Shown here: one piece after another, positions 12,047-24,700 of the stretch | How the letters are laid out: each line of letters opens with the position of its first letter | Numbering within the stretch: the first letter of the stretch is position 1 | Assembly: GCA_021904315.1 (NCBI GenBank) | Contig: CM038907.1 | Coordinates: 20,343,223 to 20,407,222 of the forward strand | Direction: 5' to 3' | Origin: Sphagnum magellanicum | Taxonomy: Eukaryota; Streptophyta; Sphagnopsida; Sphagnales; Sphagnaceae | Length of the DNA: 64,000 nucleotides | Notes under the pieces: model-generated | Database searches by the model: none | What the model saw: only the letters and a program-made list of their open reading frames with translations | Told to the model about the DNA's origin: nothing | Translations under genes and position numbers: made by a program

Positions 12047-13827
12047 ATGGCTGGGACTGGTGGAGGGGGTTCTGGGTCTAGAGGAGGTGACAACAATGAG
12101 GAAAGGTTGAGGAAGATGGTTGCTGATCACTTGAGAGCTTCAGAGCTCTCTGCAATTGATATTAGGACACCTGAAGGGTTGGCATCCTTGACAGCCATCT
12201 TAGGTCAAGCATTACAAGTAGGGCTGACTGCTGGGGAAGCACAAAGAGATGAGGAGGCAAGGTTGGCTGCAGAAGCCAAGGTAGCAGAGAAGAAGAGAAT
12301 GAGAGATGAGAAGCAACAATAGGAACTCTCTCACCTAGAACTCTCGAGAAGAAAAGGAGGAAGGATGAGAGGGATGCCATCAGAAAGGAGAAGCTCGACC
12401 TGAAGAAGGAGGAGGAGGAGAGGAAGAAGCTCCCTCTGATAACATTGGTAGAGGAGGGAATTCCAAGCGAGCTGGCATACACTGGGGCCAAGAGCACCAT
12501 TAGGCACATTGTCTCCACCAACTTTGCACGAGGAGTTGAGTGGGGCACTCTCTCAAAGGCAAAGCAGAAGAGAGTGATAAATCAGGTCAAGGGAGCATTT
12601 TGAAATGGAGGAGAGCTTGATTCACAGTGGATTGCAGACAAGATCTCCAATTCAATGTCTCAAGCAAGATACCATGACAGGATGAAAATTCGTGCTCACC
12701 TGAGAGACCTAAATGTGTACAGGAACTTGGAGAGGTTGCTTCAGTTCTCAGAAGACATCTGGAATGCCTTCTACCAGTCTAAGGTGCAGCTGAAAGTAGC
12801 AAGGTAGTTGAAAGAGATCACAGAGCAGCTAGCCAAGGCCAAGAAGGCAAGAGAGTTTGGGAGGTCTGACCGTGACCTGAAGGCACTGGAGCTGAAGCTT
12901 GTTGAATGCCAATCAGTGGTGGACGAGGTTGGTGATCCACCATTGAAGTTCCTCAAGGCAGCAAAGCGAGTGAAACTGGTTCCAAACACCACCCACAGGC
13001 TAGGGCAAGGTGGCATTCCCGGCCTCAAAGTAGCATTTGTAAATACCTTCCCTCTCCTCCATTTCTTTCCAGCAAAGATTCACATGCTTGTGAATTTCTG
13101 TTGAGTCAAATAGGACTATTTGCGATACCTTTACAATGCGAATTGCATCGCAAAGATAGGTATATGGCGTTTTGGCGTTTTGGGTTGCGATAGCAGATAC
13201 GATGGGATTTGTTTCACAAACTGTTTCGCAAGTTTCAGTATGCAAAGGTCTGCGCTTCGCAAAAGTGGTCGGAGACTTGAATAGATTCTTTATGCGTTTT
13301 TTTAACCTGTTGTATTATGGGGACAGTACAAGAGGTACAAGAGGAAGATCACAGCTACAGAAATGAATATGGGCCAGGAGCATGGCAAGGAACATCTTTT
13401 TGAACATGTTCATGCACTATTGGTGAGTGGGTTTGGTTGGGATTCAATTTCTGTTTGTGTTGAGATTGTTTTCATTTGAATCAAGATTTTCATTTATGGT
13501 GTTAACTAAGCTTTGCATGTTGAAATGCAGGCATCTGAGGGTGAGAGTGAGAGCTCCCAGGGTAGCAGTGATGAGGAGGAGAGAGCAGCTAGCACTGCTC
13601 CCAATGCTACCAATAGCAGTGGACCCAGTTCATTTGCTAGTCGAAATGAAGGTTTTGCAGGGGGCAAAGATAAAGAGGATAGGGAGGATGAGGACGAGGA
13701 GGATGAGGACGAGGGGCAGGGGGACGATGAAGAGAGGGAGGAGGATGAGCAACCTCCCCCTCCACTAGAGAACACTAGGAAGAAAGATTCAAGGAAGAAA
13801 TCCAAGAAGGGAAGGAAGTCTAGATAG
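12047..13827 (+). pseudogene. Second CACTA gene (TnpA-position protein), frameshifted
   Basis: The start is ATG at 12047 (GCAATGG context). Exon 1 encodes a Gly/Ser-rich lead (MAGTGGGGSGSRGG), a helical stretch, and then a Lys/Glu-rich coiled-coil-like segment. It then continues in another frame as ELAYTGAKSTIRHIVSTNFA and later KITEQLAKAKKAREF-like helices, to a possible GTAGCA donor near 13030. A middle exon near 13310-13422 (EMNMGQEHGKEHLFEHVHAL) ends at GTGAGT. A 108-bp intron (13423-13530, AAATGCAG end) leads to the last exon (13531-13827), which is very acidic (about 13670-13750, long D/E runs) and ends with a basic tail RKKSKKGRKSR. Stops at 12320, 12601 and 12805 and at least one frameshift disable it. 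Position and composition suggest the accessory DNA-binding protein, but I see no diagnostic domain. It runs opposite to TNP2, unlike En/Spm. Confidence 0.55.
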
Positions 13828-14560
13828 ACAACTAGTGTGTTAGATACCCAAGGGTTGCAAACCCTCTTACATTGTAAATTTTGAAATTTTGATATAGATT
13901 TATTTTTTGCGGCCCAAAGTGACTCCAAATGAATATAAACCCTGCTTCCAAAATAAGAATACAATGCCATGCTCTTGTGATACACAGTGGATCTCAAAAC
14001 CATTTGCGAGTCATAATTCTTTGCAACACTGCAAAAGCCAAAAGACCAATAATACCATGTCACAGACATTGTTACACTCTTATGGGTAAAATCATTCCAG
14101 AACAGGTTTGCGAAATCTATGATTTCGCAAACTTTTAGCGGCATTCTGAGAATCCCAAAAAGTTTGTGTTAGATCTTAAAAGCCTATCGGTTTCCGATAT
14201 AAGATCTAACGCACACTTGTTGGCATTCTCAAAATGTCGCTAAAGGTTTGCGATAGATCTTATATCGGAAACCGATAGACTTTTGAGTCGATTCGCTAAG
14301 TTGTTGCGGTGATGGGTTTGTTACAAATAGTTTCCGATGTAATGTTAATCGTAAACAGTATATAGAAGCAGTTATAATGGAAAAAGTTTTGCGATTGTAT
14401 CAAGTTTGGGAGTTGTGAAGGACTTACGATTGTACGGGTGCAAATGTTATGGTATCGCAAAAGCTTAAGAGTTTGCGAGGAATTATGGTTCGCAAAGGCG
14501 GGCTTTCGGAAACTTCTTTCTTTGTTGTTTGCGATGATATGTGGATCGCAAAATAGCCCC
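13100..14560. repeat. CACTA right subterminal GCGA/TCGC repeats
   Basis: Outside the 13310-13827 exons, GCGA and TCGC motifs recur in both orientations (GCATCGCAAAG near 13148, TTTCGCAAG near 13223, CTTCGCAAAAG near 13257, GATTTCGCAAAC near 14123, ATCGCAAAAG near 14453, TTCGCAAAGG near 14490, GATCGCAAAATAG near 14544). They mirror the array at the left end. Confidence 0.7.
14168..14283. repeat. Nested inverted repeat in CACTA right end
   Basis: An outer pair, 14178-14206 and 14255-14283, is complementary over 29 bp with one difference (core TATCGGTTTCCGATATAAG). Inside the left arm a second pair, GTTAGATCTTA (14168-14178) and TAAGATCTAAC (14200-14210), is perfectly complementary. The sequence could fold in two alternative ways. 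Confidence 0.85.
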
Positions 14561-14574
14561 ATGTTGTTGTAGTG

Positions 14575-14750
14575 TAAAGCTTCTTTATCTTCAGTCAACA
14601 TATGAAAAAATACAATTTCACATGCCACTATAACAAAGAAGGGGACAACAAAATACATGTGGAATTTACAAATCTCAAAGATTCACAAATGTGGTTCAAT
14701 TCATCAGCAACTACCAAAGCCTTGTTTTTATTGTATGAAAACATAGTTTT
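14575..14750 (+). repeat. Tandem host duplication, right unit (continued)
   Basis: This continues the second duplication unit after the CACTA element: TAAAGCTTCTTTATCTTCAG, then the block found at 4890-5028 (CACATGCCACTATAACAAAG, CAAATGTGGTTCAATTCATC). Its first three bases TAA repeat 5038-5040, which is the 3-bp target duplication expected of CACTA elements. Similarity fades after about 14745. Confidence 0.8.
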
Positions 14751-17100
14751 GTGGGCTCACAATAGAAATCTACCATTTGTGCTTAATCTATTCACTCATA
14801 GTTGACCTTCTGCAAAAACTTACAATACCTATAAAGGTTTTACAAATTGTATTACTTACACCTCATATGTGATTATAACCTATAGATTGAATCTTGCCTT
14901 TTCACCCCACAAGTACATGATACACTAAGGAATAATCCTTGCAACAATTCCCACACAACATTCAACCGTTGCCTTGATGGAACTCCCACCTCCCACATAA
15001 CGATAAATCTTTTGTGGTAGCTCCCATGGACCAATAACTAGGCACCACTATTGAAACATAAATACAAATTATATTGAAATCAACCAGTTGTAAGGGCACA
15101 CACACACTTATGAATCACTCCTGATGCCACCATCCAAAGTTCCAATAGCTTAGTGCTTTCACAAATAGAACATTGAAATGAGGGCTCTAGGGTTATAAAT
15201 CCTACATCCCACAAATCCGCAACCAAGTTGTGTCATTCAAAGGAAAATATGAAGACGAATGCCAAGACACACTAATTACCAAAATAAGAATTCACAATTG
15301 TTTTTGTGAGAATGGGTAAAACACCATAGTAGGCTTGGTGGAGGAAGAACATATAGTCTAATGAAGCCATTTTAATGCATTGAGTGACCTTTTGGGCGTC
15401 CCCCAATTTGAACAATATACCAAAAGATATAGTCACAAACATAGTGTAGTAGTGATAATTATCATCAATGGGTGCACAAACGTAAGGGCTATTTCCTAAA
15501 AATTTTGATCAACTAAGAAAATACCAACACCATAGGAATGTGTTTCTATAGAAAGGGAGGGGAAAGTTGTGAATGAAAGAAGAATCATTCACATCCTCTA
15601 GTGTAGGCTCAAATGTTTTGTTAGCAATTATGAAAGCCACATAGGCATTGATTTGCTCCTTGGAACCCCAATTGCAAAAGAGACAAAAAAACCTCCCCAT
15701 TTAGAATACATATCATGAAAACATCAAGGTAAATAGGACCATGATGAGCTCAAAAGGGCACATGTTAGTATGTAAATCTAGCCAATAGGAAGGAAATCAC
15801 ATAATGCCTAAGGATAATGGGTATGACATGTAATATCTTGTAACTATTGCATTAGACATCAACATGAGACAACTCTGATAACAAGGTAGGACACCACATT
15901 CTACTTTGTTCCAAGTGTAAACCAATGAATTGGTCACCATATTGTTGAATAATCATAGATTGCACTCATTCATAATGCCAACACTAGCAAGCCACATTAA
16001 TATCTACCACAATCCATGGTTGGTCGCATGCACATGCCTTCTTGATGCCATCCTATCTCAAGCAAGTGATATTTTAAAAATGAAATTGCCATGCCAAGAC
16101 AATGGCTTATGGGAGACTTGATGGTGTGCTCGCTATTGAGTGAGCTAATAAAAATGTGCCAAAATCGGTTGGGATTGTAGCACATCCTGCACATAGCTAT
16201 CCTACATTGAACCCAAGCTAGGGATGGAAAAAATTCACAATAAGTTATAGATCTTGAAACATTATTGGACCACATAATTCCCATCTTGGCAAGATCCATG
16301 GAGGTTTGTTTGCCCATTTGACAATCACACTGCATAAATTGTACAAGTTGTCTAGATATGGACAATTACATATATTCTTGCCAAGAGGATCTAAAATCTT
16401 ATATTGTTGAAGATCAAGTGGCATTAGTAGAACCTGGATGAAATTAGAGAAATCGACACTCACTTGAATGTATAAGAAGAAATGCCACAAAACCCATGTT
16501 GGCACATGTATTGGGGCACTTGGAAGATATTGATCCTAATGAACACTTTGTCCACACATGTAAATTTCCCTCAAGCAATTGTCACTGACCAAAATGCAAG
16601 TTAGGTTTAAACTCAAATTTCCTTTCATTACCATGATGCATATCAACAATTGGGTTTTTGGCACTAAAGTGTGAACTCAATGAACAATGAACAACTATTG
16701 GCACGAAAGGCCCATAACCTTTAATCTCTTCAATAGAATGGATATATTATATTCAAGAGATTAACTCAATCAATGAACAACTATTAGCACCAAAGGCCCA
16801 TACCTTTCAACCCCAAAACTTTGGCTTGACCAACCTACATTACATTTAAACCTAGCCCAAAATCTACTTGTGACCACCCAAAAAACTAAACCCAAACTAG
16901 TGTGCATTTTAGAAGCTCACATCTTTATCTTAAACCATTTAAAATCATGGCTTTCACAACAACATAGCACATGTCAAGGAATTTTACATGATCACGCTAT
17001 GTCACTAAACTGAGGCAATATAATAGATCCAATTCATTCTTATGTAACAAATATGTGATCATAATTTTCCTTGAAGGCATCAAATTAGCAAATGTGAAGG
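14751..17100. other. Intergenic DNA, nothing recognised
   Basis: This is AT-rich sequence without a convincing coding frame, RNA gene or element boundary. One frame of 122 codons on the minus strand (16365-15997) has Cys/Met-rich, family-less composition and no supporting context. Confidence 0.5.
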
Positions 17101-18017
17101 TGATGCACCCCCAAACTCCTTGGTAGATTCAATTGCGAGTCTAAATGTGAAAACAATGAAAGGATAAAGAGTTGGGGCACACTCCCTGGTTTGTAACATT
17201 TTGAGGGTAAAGGGGTGTGCTAGAGCTCCGGGATGGGGATTAAGAAAAGTGACAAGCAATTCAATTACTCACATGGACTTGCACAAACCAAACAACAAGT
17301 TGGTTGGTGCATAGTTGGAGCACTTTTGGTGCATTGACGAGTCACATGCAAACACAAACTCACAAGACTCATCACAACCCAAACTTGGGAGAAGCCACGA
17401 CCTTCCCCCTTATAATATTCTTTGTGGTTGGCCATAGGGCCAGCACTCAAATGTCATTTTGTCCCAAGATTCCCAAATGGGAGTCCCGAAATTTTTGAAG
17501 TTGAGACTCTTGCAACTTTGGAGGCCCATAACTTTGTGTGCAGACCTCCGATTTAAGTGAGATGTGAAGAACAATTGTAGCCTTAGTCGAAATCTTTCCA
17601 AGGATATGTGGCACGCCACTTGCACAAAAGGAAATCAGGGCGATTCTCGACTTTTACTGGTCGGGAGTCAAATTGGCAATTTGACTCCTAGCCCTTCTTT
17701 TGGCCATAACTTGTGTTTTAAGTACTCAAATGGGTCATACGAGCCCATTTTAGACATCTAAGTTTCAAGAGATTTTCAATGATATAAGGAAATTTTCAAT
17801 CTAATGAGTTTTGACCCTTGCAATCACCTTCTAAAAATTTGGAAGTCCATTGGGACTCGAACTCCCAAAGTGGGAGCTCATTTGGGAGTGTGGAGGTTCA
17901 TTCTCTCACCTTCTCTTGCACTCCTAGGAGCATGAAATGTGACTCCTGGGCTCACTCTTGGCCCACACCTTTGCAAGCCCTTACTTTGGTCGCAAGCCCA
18001 AGGTTAAGGTTGTGACA
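17101..18017 (-). mobile_element. Solo LTR of the gypsy family, minus orientation
   Basis: Read on the minus strand, the 917-bp segment begins TGTCACAACCTTAACCTTGG at 18017 and ends AAGGAGTTTGGGGGTGCATCA at 17101 (last 20 bases considered). It matches both LTRs of the element at 35888-41374 along its whole length. The flanks are GAAGG (17096-17100) and AAAGG (18018-18022), a 5-bp duplication with one change. No internal retrotransposon sequence lies on either side, so it is a recombined solo LTR. It is CpG-poor compared with the LTR at 7272. Confidence 0.85.
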
Positions 18018-19612
18018 AAAGGGCATGACAAACTTTTCATCAAACTCTTTGGCAAGTTGGTCCATCAAAATCACCAAGCTATGGTTGCACGTTGCGAAAC
18101 ATGCCCCATCAGATATGACTATGGAATGGACACTTTCACTAGTTGTTAATGATGAAGCAACATACATTAGAATTTTTCAAATTCTAAAGGGAATTAAGAT
18201 GTCATAAAGCAAAAAACACAAAAAACACTTATGCATAGTAAGTTGATAACAAAAGGTTGAGTTCATTAATAGACCCAGATGTGCTTCTCCATGCTCCTTG
18301 CCTAGCATTATGTCCGTTAGTAACCCAATCCTGAAGTGCAGGAAAGAACACAAAAAGAATTGTGATGGGTTATGGACTACATTGGCACCCATGATATGAA
18401 TCCATTGATGTAGGCATTAAGGACATTAACATTTTGGCGGGATGGGCAACATCACTCATGGATCACATTGTTGGAATCATTGCACGCACCTTCTTTCATA
18501 ATGGCCACCATGGCAAGATTGCATGGATCTACACTAACAACATGCCTAACAACACCTACATAGGTTGCATAACCCCTAGTATGCACCTCTTGCCCCAGGC
18601 CACCCCTTACTTCCACCCAATTTCTTGAAAGTTAGAGTGGGGAGTAAATTAAGAATTTTAGACATTTCAGTTAATGTTTAAACCCCACTAATGAACATGT
18701 TGTGCTCATCTCAAAACTATGTCCAAGAAAACAAAGTCTTTTGAAAATTAGTTTAAAACATGAACTTGTTTCCAACAATGGCATGTCTTGCACCTTCAAT
18801 GTGGAAAATTGAATAAAAAGGAATGAAAGGTGAAAAGAAAAACAAGCAAAAATAGTTGGGTCACACACATGGGAAAACATAATGGTTAAAATAATGGTAA
18901 CACTAATGGGAGGAAGAGCTTAAGCAAACCCATATTGCATGCACTTATTGCCATCCCCCTTCTCCTCTCTCGCCTTTTCCAATTGTGAATCTCCCCAACA
19001 CTTGTTCAGTAATGCAAGCCTTCTTTTGCAAACAAATGAAAAAGACCATGTTGCTAGAGGATGATAGTGGCAAACTCTTTAAATTGCATAATAAACTTCA
19101 AGAAAAAAAATACATAGATCTACTTTGATACGATGCACCCATTTGTAGTTAGATATATCAAGGAGATATATTTGAGATTGACTAGTAATCATTTCCCCAA
19201 AAGTTGTAGAATAATGTTTCAAGCAAAAGGCATGCTTGATCACTATTCATTACCTTTGATTTTCAAAATTTATGAGAAAAGTATGATGGCTTTTATTTTG
19301 ACATCCATAGATTATTGTGTCAACCATTGAATGGGGTTGATTAGTAATCATCTTCCAAAGTTTTAGAGTAATGTTTCAAATGTTTAAAAAAGTTTGATCA
19401 CTTTTCTCAAAATTTGTGCTTTCAAAATTATTTGAAAAAATCCTAATTCCACAAACTCTGCATGATCAACCTTTTAAAAAAACAATTTGTTCAAAATAAT
19501 TTTTCAATCACATCTCAAGCTTAACCACTATTCACAAAAATATTAAATGGAATATTGTTTCAACCCCCAATGAGAATTGATCAGTATCCAAATTGAACTA
19601 AAATTTAACACT
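18018..19612. other. Intergenic DNA, nothing recognised
   Basis: I see no gene or element here. A stretch at 18420-18630 is somewhat less AT-rich than its surroundings and has an open frame (63 codons), but the peptide is not recognisable. Confidence 0.45.
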
Positions 19613-21727
19613 TCAGATGTTTGAAAACAGATATTTTTGGAAAAATGTTGTGCCATATTTGATGCCACTAGCATTTTTAAAAGTGCAATGCAAGATCTTA
19701 TTAGCTTTAAACGAAAAAATTATACCATTTAGAGTTTTGAACTTCAAACCATATTCAAGAAAACAAAACATCCCCTCTCCACCAGCATCCACTTTTGAAT
19801 CTACATTAGACACAAATAACCAAAAATCAAATCAAAGCATGAACAATCCCCAAAAGAATTAAAAGAAAAATTTAGAAAGGTGTTAAATTACCTTTTGTAG
19901 CCACATAATAAAACATAAATCATAGTCATCTTTGTCTTCATGAATGTTGATTTCATAATCCTTCGTGAGTGCAATAGTAGTGAATGGTGAATTTTTCACC
20001 ACAAGACCTTTAGTGTCAGGAATTTGGAGTCTTTTTTTCTTACTCTCTAGCATTTCCATCACTTTAGGAAATATTCATACCAAGTTTTGATTTAGTCTTT
20101 CAACAAAAACGTTGGCATTTTTATCAACTTTTGGCACATGATGTACATACCTAAAACAACAAACAAACCCCATTAGTTACATTATTGTAAGTGAAGACAC
20201 TAAACACAGTTAATATTTATAAAATGCTGGAATAAATTATTTACCTTCCATAGGTAGCAACACCTGACTTGTACATATTCTTTTTCCAACCAAACATAGA
20301 CATTTTTTATCCTTTCATGGAAGGGCTTCATTTACATTCACTTGCATTTGTTTCCAACCACTCTACTTCCTTATAAAGTTCATCCAATTCACAAGATGGA
20401 ATGGAATTATATAATAAAATCCCAATTGTGGCAGGCATATTTTCTTTTTCAATGAGTACTGTTGAGTTTTCTAGATTTTGGAAACCCAATAATTCAACTT
20501 AAGTCATAGTTTTTCGTGTAATGTTGTCTTGGCTTTTTATCCTTGAAAATGTGTAAAAATTTCACATTTTATGGAAGATAATTCATGTATTTTGCCAAAA
20601 ATGGATTAACTCTTATAGATTCCATACCTAATATAAATAAGGTACATCATTTAAATTTGTTTTTAAAAAATCAACATGTAAAGCATGTGCATATGATCAA
20701 ACAAAAGCTTGAAAACATACATGTCTTTTGGACTACATTGTCCACTTGTTGTTTTTGAAGATTTTGAACATGTTTTGGTCCTACAACAGGTTTTTCAATC
20801 CTCTCGAAGCATGTAGGCACAAAAACATTACAAATTTTACAAATCATATAATGCCCTAATGCACCCCATTCTACAATTTTATTCACAAAAGTTAATGATA
20901 AGAATACATGTGTATAACAATTGCAAAAAAATGAAAATTTTAAAACAAAAACATACTTATTGAAAGTCGTTTAAGATATGTTGTTTTTTTATTAGAGTTT
21001 GACAAATCAAGCATGGGACAAACTTTTGTTGTGTGCTTCAATGTGGTTTACATTTTGTGAAATTTTTTTTTCACAATAAATGTAGTAGTATTCATTGGAA
21101 TTACTATAAGAAATGCACATTTTTTTTGCCACCTCACCTTCCCCTAAATGACCCCAATTGTTTTGATGCCTACAAAATCAAAGAAGATTAAAAACATGAA
21201 CTTGAATTAGTTGTTAAGAAAACCACAAAGGATTCAATCTATAACCACACATGTATACATACTTAAATCATGCATAAAGGAAAAATGAACAAACTTCTGA
21301 TTCTATTTCTGTTATTGGACATGGGTCAATGGATTGGTGTTGTGTTTGTTATATATTGCCTTTAAAATATGGCATCAAATCACTCAATGGAACAAAAGAA
21401 GCATTTTCCACAGAATTTGGCAATCTCACATGCAAATTGACATCATAGAAAACCAACATGAAACCATTAAATGATATCAATCCCCATAAACGAGCCTTGA
21501 ATATCACCTTGTGGATCTAAATAAAAAAATTCTAGTAGTTCAAGATTTCTTTTGAATTGTTTGAGATTTTCCTTCCAAGTTTCCCCTATGTATTTTGCCA
21601 TCCTTATGCCTAGCCTTGCCAACAAACAAGACAAATTGTCAAACCATTGTGCCTTCATCGCAAATAGCAATGATAGGCTACCATGACTACCACTACATTC
21701 ATTGGCTTTTGACAGTAGTGTAGACAA
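19613..21727 (-). pseudogene. Broken multi-exon coding region, unidentified
   Basis: Several coherent peptide stretches occur in order on the minus strand, separated by intron-like DNA. From 21727: LARLGIRMAKYIGETWKENL. About 20880-20720: GHYMICKICNVFVPTCFERI, ending at a GTATGT donor. About 20560-20245: VELLGFQNLENSTVLIEKEN and LDELYKEVEWLETNASECK, with two stops, ending at GTAAAT. About 20155-19895: YVHHVPKVDKNANVFVERLN and LQIPDTKGLVVKNSPFTTIA, with one stop. Finally 19860-19613: DAGGEGMFCFLEYGLKFKTL and ANKILHCTFKN. The last piece has the GG-x-F ... H-x-T layout of the C-terminal half of a 2-oxoglutarate/Fe(II) oxygenase barrel, but this is a weak resemblance. It could be a decayed host gene or transposon cargo. 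Confidence 0.4.
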
Positions 21728-24700
21728 ACTTTAAATAATAATCTGACCAAAATTTGGGCAAATCATTATACATATTGAACAAATATTTTTATAAATAGTG
21801 AGAACTATTTTATACTTATGACTTAAACAACTTGGAAATAATTTTGAGATGACCTTCAATAAGAAATTGAATATTTGAGTTTTGACCAAAAACCATAAAC
21901 CATTAGCAACAATGAAAGAAAGGAAACCCTACTACATAAGCAAAAAGAAAAACCAAGCCACAAAATAATTAATGAGTGGTTTGAAAAACAATGTCAATTA
22001 CATATGTTCAAGGACTTAATTTCAACAACAAAATGTAGGGTATTGACCACCTACCACAACAAACAAACCACAAATACATGGGGTGATTAAATCAATGTGA
22101 AAGCAAATGTTGGGCAAGCCTATATGAAGGCCCACTATGCACTAGAATCTAAGGTTAGAAATCATTTGCACCATTGAGATTTACTTATGTCCCTAGCATC
22201 TAATGAATACAAACAAGATGAAAGAATATGTCTTTTTCATGACTTCTGAGAAATATAGGTGAAAATTAGCAAACATTGTAATCGTCTCACTAGACTCTTC
22301 TTTCCTATCAATTAGGGACAAAAACCCCTTCATTTTTTCCATATCTTCAAAGTAAACACAAAAACAACATTATTGTATAAAAGCTACATAATCTTGCAAG
22401 TTATGACAAAGGTGGATCACTAATGTGAATTAACAAGGAAAGATTAAAAAATAAAAATTCGTAACTAATTATGAGGTTGCTAAAGCTTACAAAATTAAAT
22501 GTAAGTCAAATAGATGTTTTGCACTAAACAATCATCCAAGCAGCTAGAGCATATGATCACCCTAACTCCAAATTACCACCCTCATTACCTTGTTAGCCAA
22601 CCCATAAGCAATAATATAAACATAGGTGCTCTATGTTTCTTGCATGCAAACTTTGATGCACTTGTCAAAATGCCAATAATATGATAGTCATGATATTGGT
22701 TGGCATTCATGAGGCATAGTTTATAAATTGGAGACCACAAAAGAAGACCATTCAATTATAGTATGTGCGTAATTATTATGTCAATTTTGGCCTCCACCAA
22801 AAAAAAGATAATTTTTTTGAATGTATTCATAATTAATAACATCATAAGCACCATTGATCACAAGAATAATATCATCATTTTCATCATGAATACATGTGAT
22901 TATGTTCCATTATGTCCTCTTATTTAATCATTTGGTGCCATGAGTGTAGATAAGCATTCCAATAATCCATATCCAAAACTCCACCAAAACTTACAAAATT
23001 CTACATTTTGTCTGCATTCATTACATTGGGACTCAATCATAGTAGTGTCAACTATATAACACATAATAGACCATAGCACTGAAAAAGTCAATAATATCCA
23101 CATCCAACCTACAACAAGCTTCACATCATTTTATGTTACATGCCCCATGAACCCCAAGGTACACAAAAAAAGGCCTAAAAAGAGGTAGTTGTTGTTCTTT
23201 CCTACACCTTCTTTCCCTATTGAAAGAAAAATTCTTGAACGTTGAGAAGCAAGTTTTGAAGTTGATGTACCAAGGCACACAACAAAACTTCTTCAAAATT
23301 TGGTAAATGGCTCCTGCAACCCAAGACGCCCAAAAAAAGCAGTGAAATTGGGTAGCAATTTGTTTATGGAAATTTTCATCATTTGGTAATTTATTCTCAA
23401 AAAAACACTATTCAATTAAAAAAAGTTTTTGTTTCCTTAAAAAAAACTCCAATTTTAGATTATATAAACTTCCAAACATCACCATGTCTCTACCCATTAT
23501 TCAAGCAAGTAAAAAGATATATTTTCATACTTGGTTTATAGCCAAACCTAGCTAAATCTCCTTGTGAATGATTATCAATAATATCACAAAACTGAAAAAA
23601 ATAAACATTGATGCCGAAAGAAACTCAACCTCCCCCCCTAGTTTGCAACAAGTTTTTCCACCCCCTCCCTGGCCTACAACATTTTCACAAAAATTTAAAA
23701 CACAAACATTGGTCAAGATCTATTGTTATGTTTCAATGTAAAACAAAAAAAAAGAAAAAAAGAAAAAAAAAAACATTGATGTTCAGAGGAATTCAACCCT
23801 CCCCTTGGATTACAGCAAATTCTTCCACCCCCTCCCTGATCTTGCAATTTTTTCACAAAATTAAAAAAACGACACTGGTCAAATCTGTTGTTCTATTTCA
23901 ATACCAAACAAAGGAAAAAAAAACTGACGCCAAGAGGAGCTTAGCCCTCCCCTAGGTTGCAAGAAGAAAAAAAAATTGCCACTCACAAAACCTTTGTTGA
24001 CTCCTTGTTGCAATGACATACACAAAGTTGGAACAACTCTCAACTTCAACTGAAGATGCTCACCGCCTCCTTTGACCTGCAAACATACGCTAGTTGGGTC
24101 TAAGGTTGTTGAAATTGATACCACACAAAAGAAAAGGAAAAAACCCGGCCCTGGCCAACTTTCTTCTGCATCAACAACAAAGATTGTTCCAACAATTGAG
24201 GATGATTCCCCTCCCCCTTAGCCTGCCACTGCTCCCAGTTTCGTATTGCGATGGCACGTGTGAAAGATTGCTACAAAGGAGGATGATTTCTTTGCCATTA
24301 TTGTCATTAATAGAAGGAGGAGAATAAGGAAAGAGAAAGAAAGAAAATGAGAAAAATGGGGTTGGAGAAGAAGACCTAAACAGAAGACAAGAAAAAAGAA
24401 AATCTGGAAGAGGCAAGCGAAGAAGATAAGGAGAGGAACAACCTTCTTTCTTGTTGGCTACATAGGTTACATCAAAAATGTTATATTAAAATTAAAAGGT
24501 GTTAAAAGCATGTGCTTTTTGAGATTTTCAAAAACCAAATTTTTCCAAATTTTTAAAAATTTTTAAAAATTTCATACACGGTTCAACTAAGTGATTTATT
24601 TTGTGACAAAAAATTGCCATTTTGCTAAAAAAGAAGTCCCCATTAGCGTTTTAGTATGGTGCAAAATTTTGCATTGTTGCAAACCTCTCAAATGGTATTT

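Larger units (their letters stand above)
5041..14574 (-). mobile_element. CACTA (En/Spm) DNA transposon, degraded
   Basis: The element is 9534 bp. The left end reads CACCACTACATATTGTGCC and the right end, on the opposite strand, reads CACTACAACAACATGGGGC. Both are followed within 30 bp by TTTTGCGA. TAA flanks both ends (5038-5040 and 14575-14577). CACTA elements make 3-bp duplications and encode a TNP2 transposase, which is present on the minus strand (5758-10114). Both ends are rich in GCGA/TCGC motifs, as expected of subterminal transposase-binding repeats. Cargo consists of TNP2, a SET-domain frame (10260-11433), a divergent second gene (12047-13827) and a later solo LTR (7272-8091). Every gene has stops or frameshifts, so the copy is not autonomous. 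Confidence 0.88.

Noticed and set aside
13506-14144. A 212-codon minus-strand frame rich in serine
   Set aside because: It is antisense to the acidic D/E-rich exon of the second CACTA gene; GAG/GAT repeats read backward as Ser and Leu.
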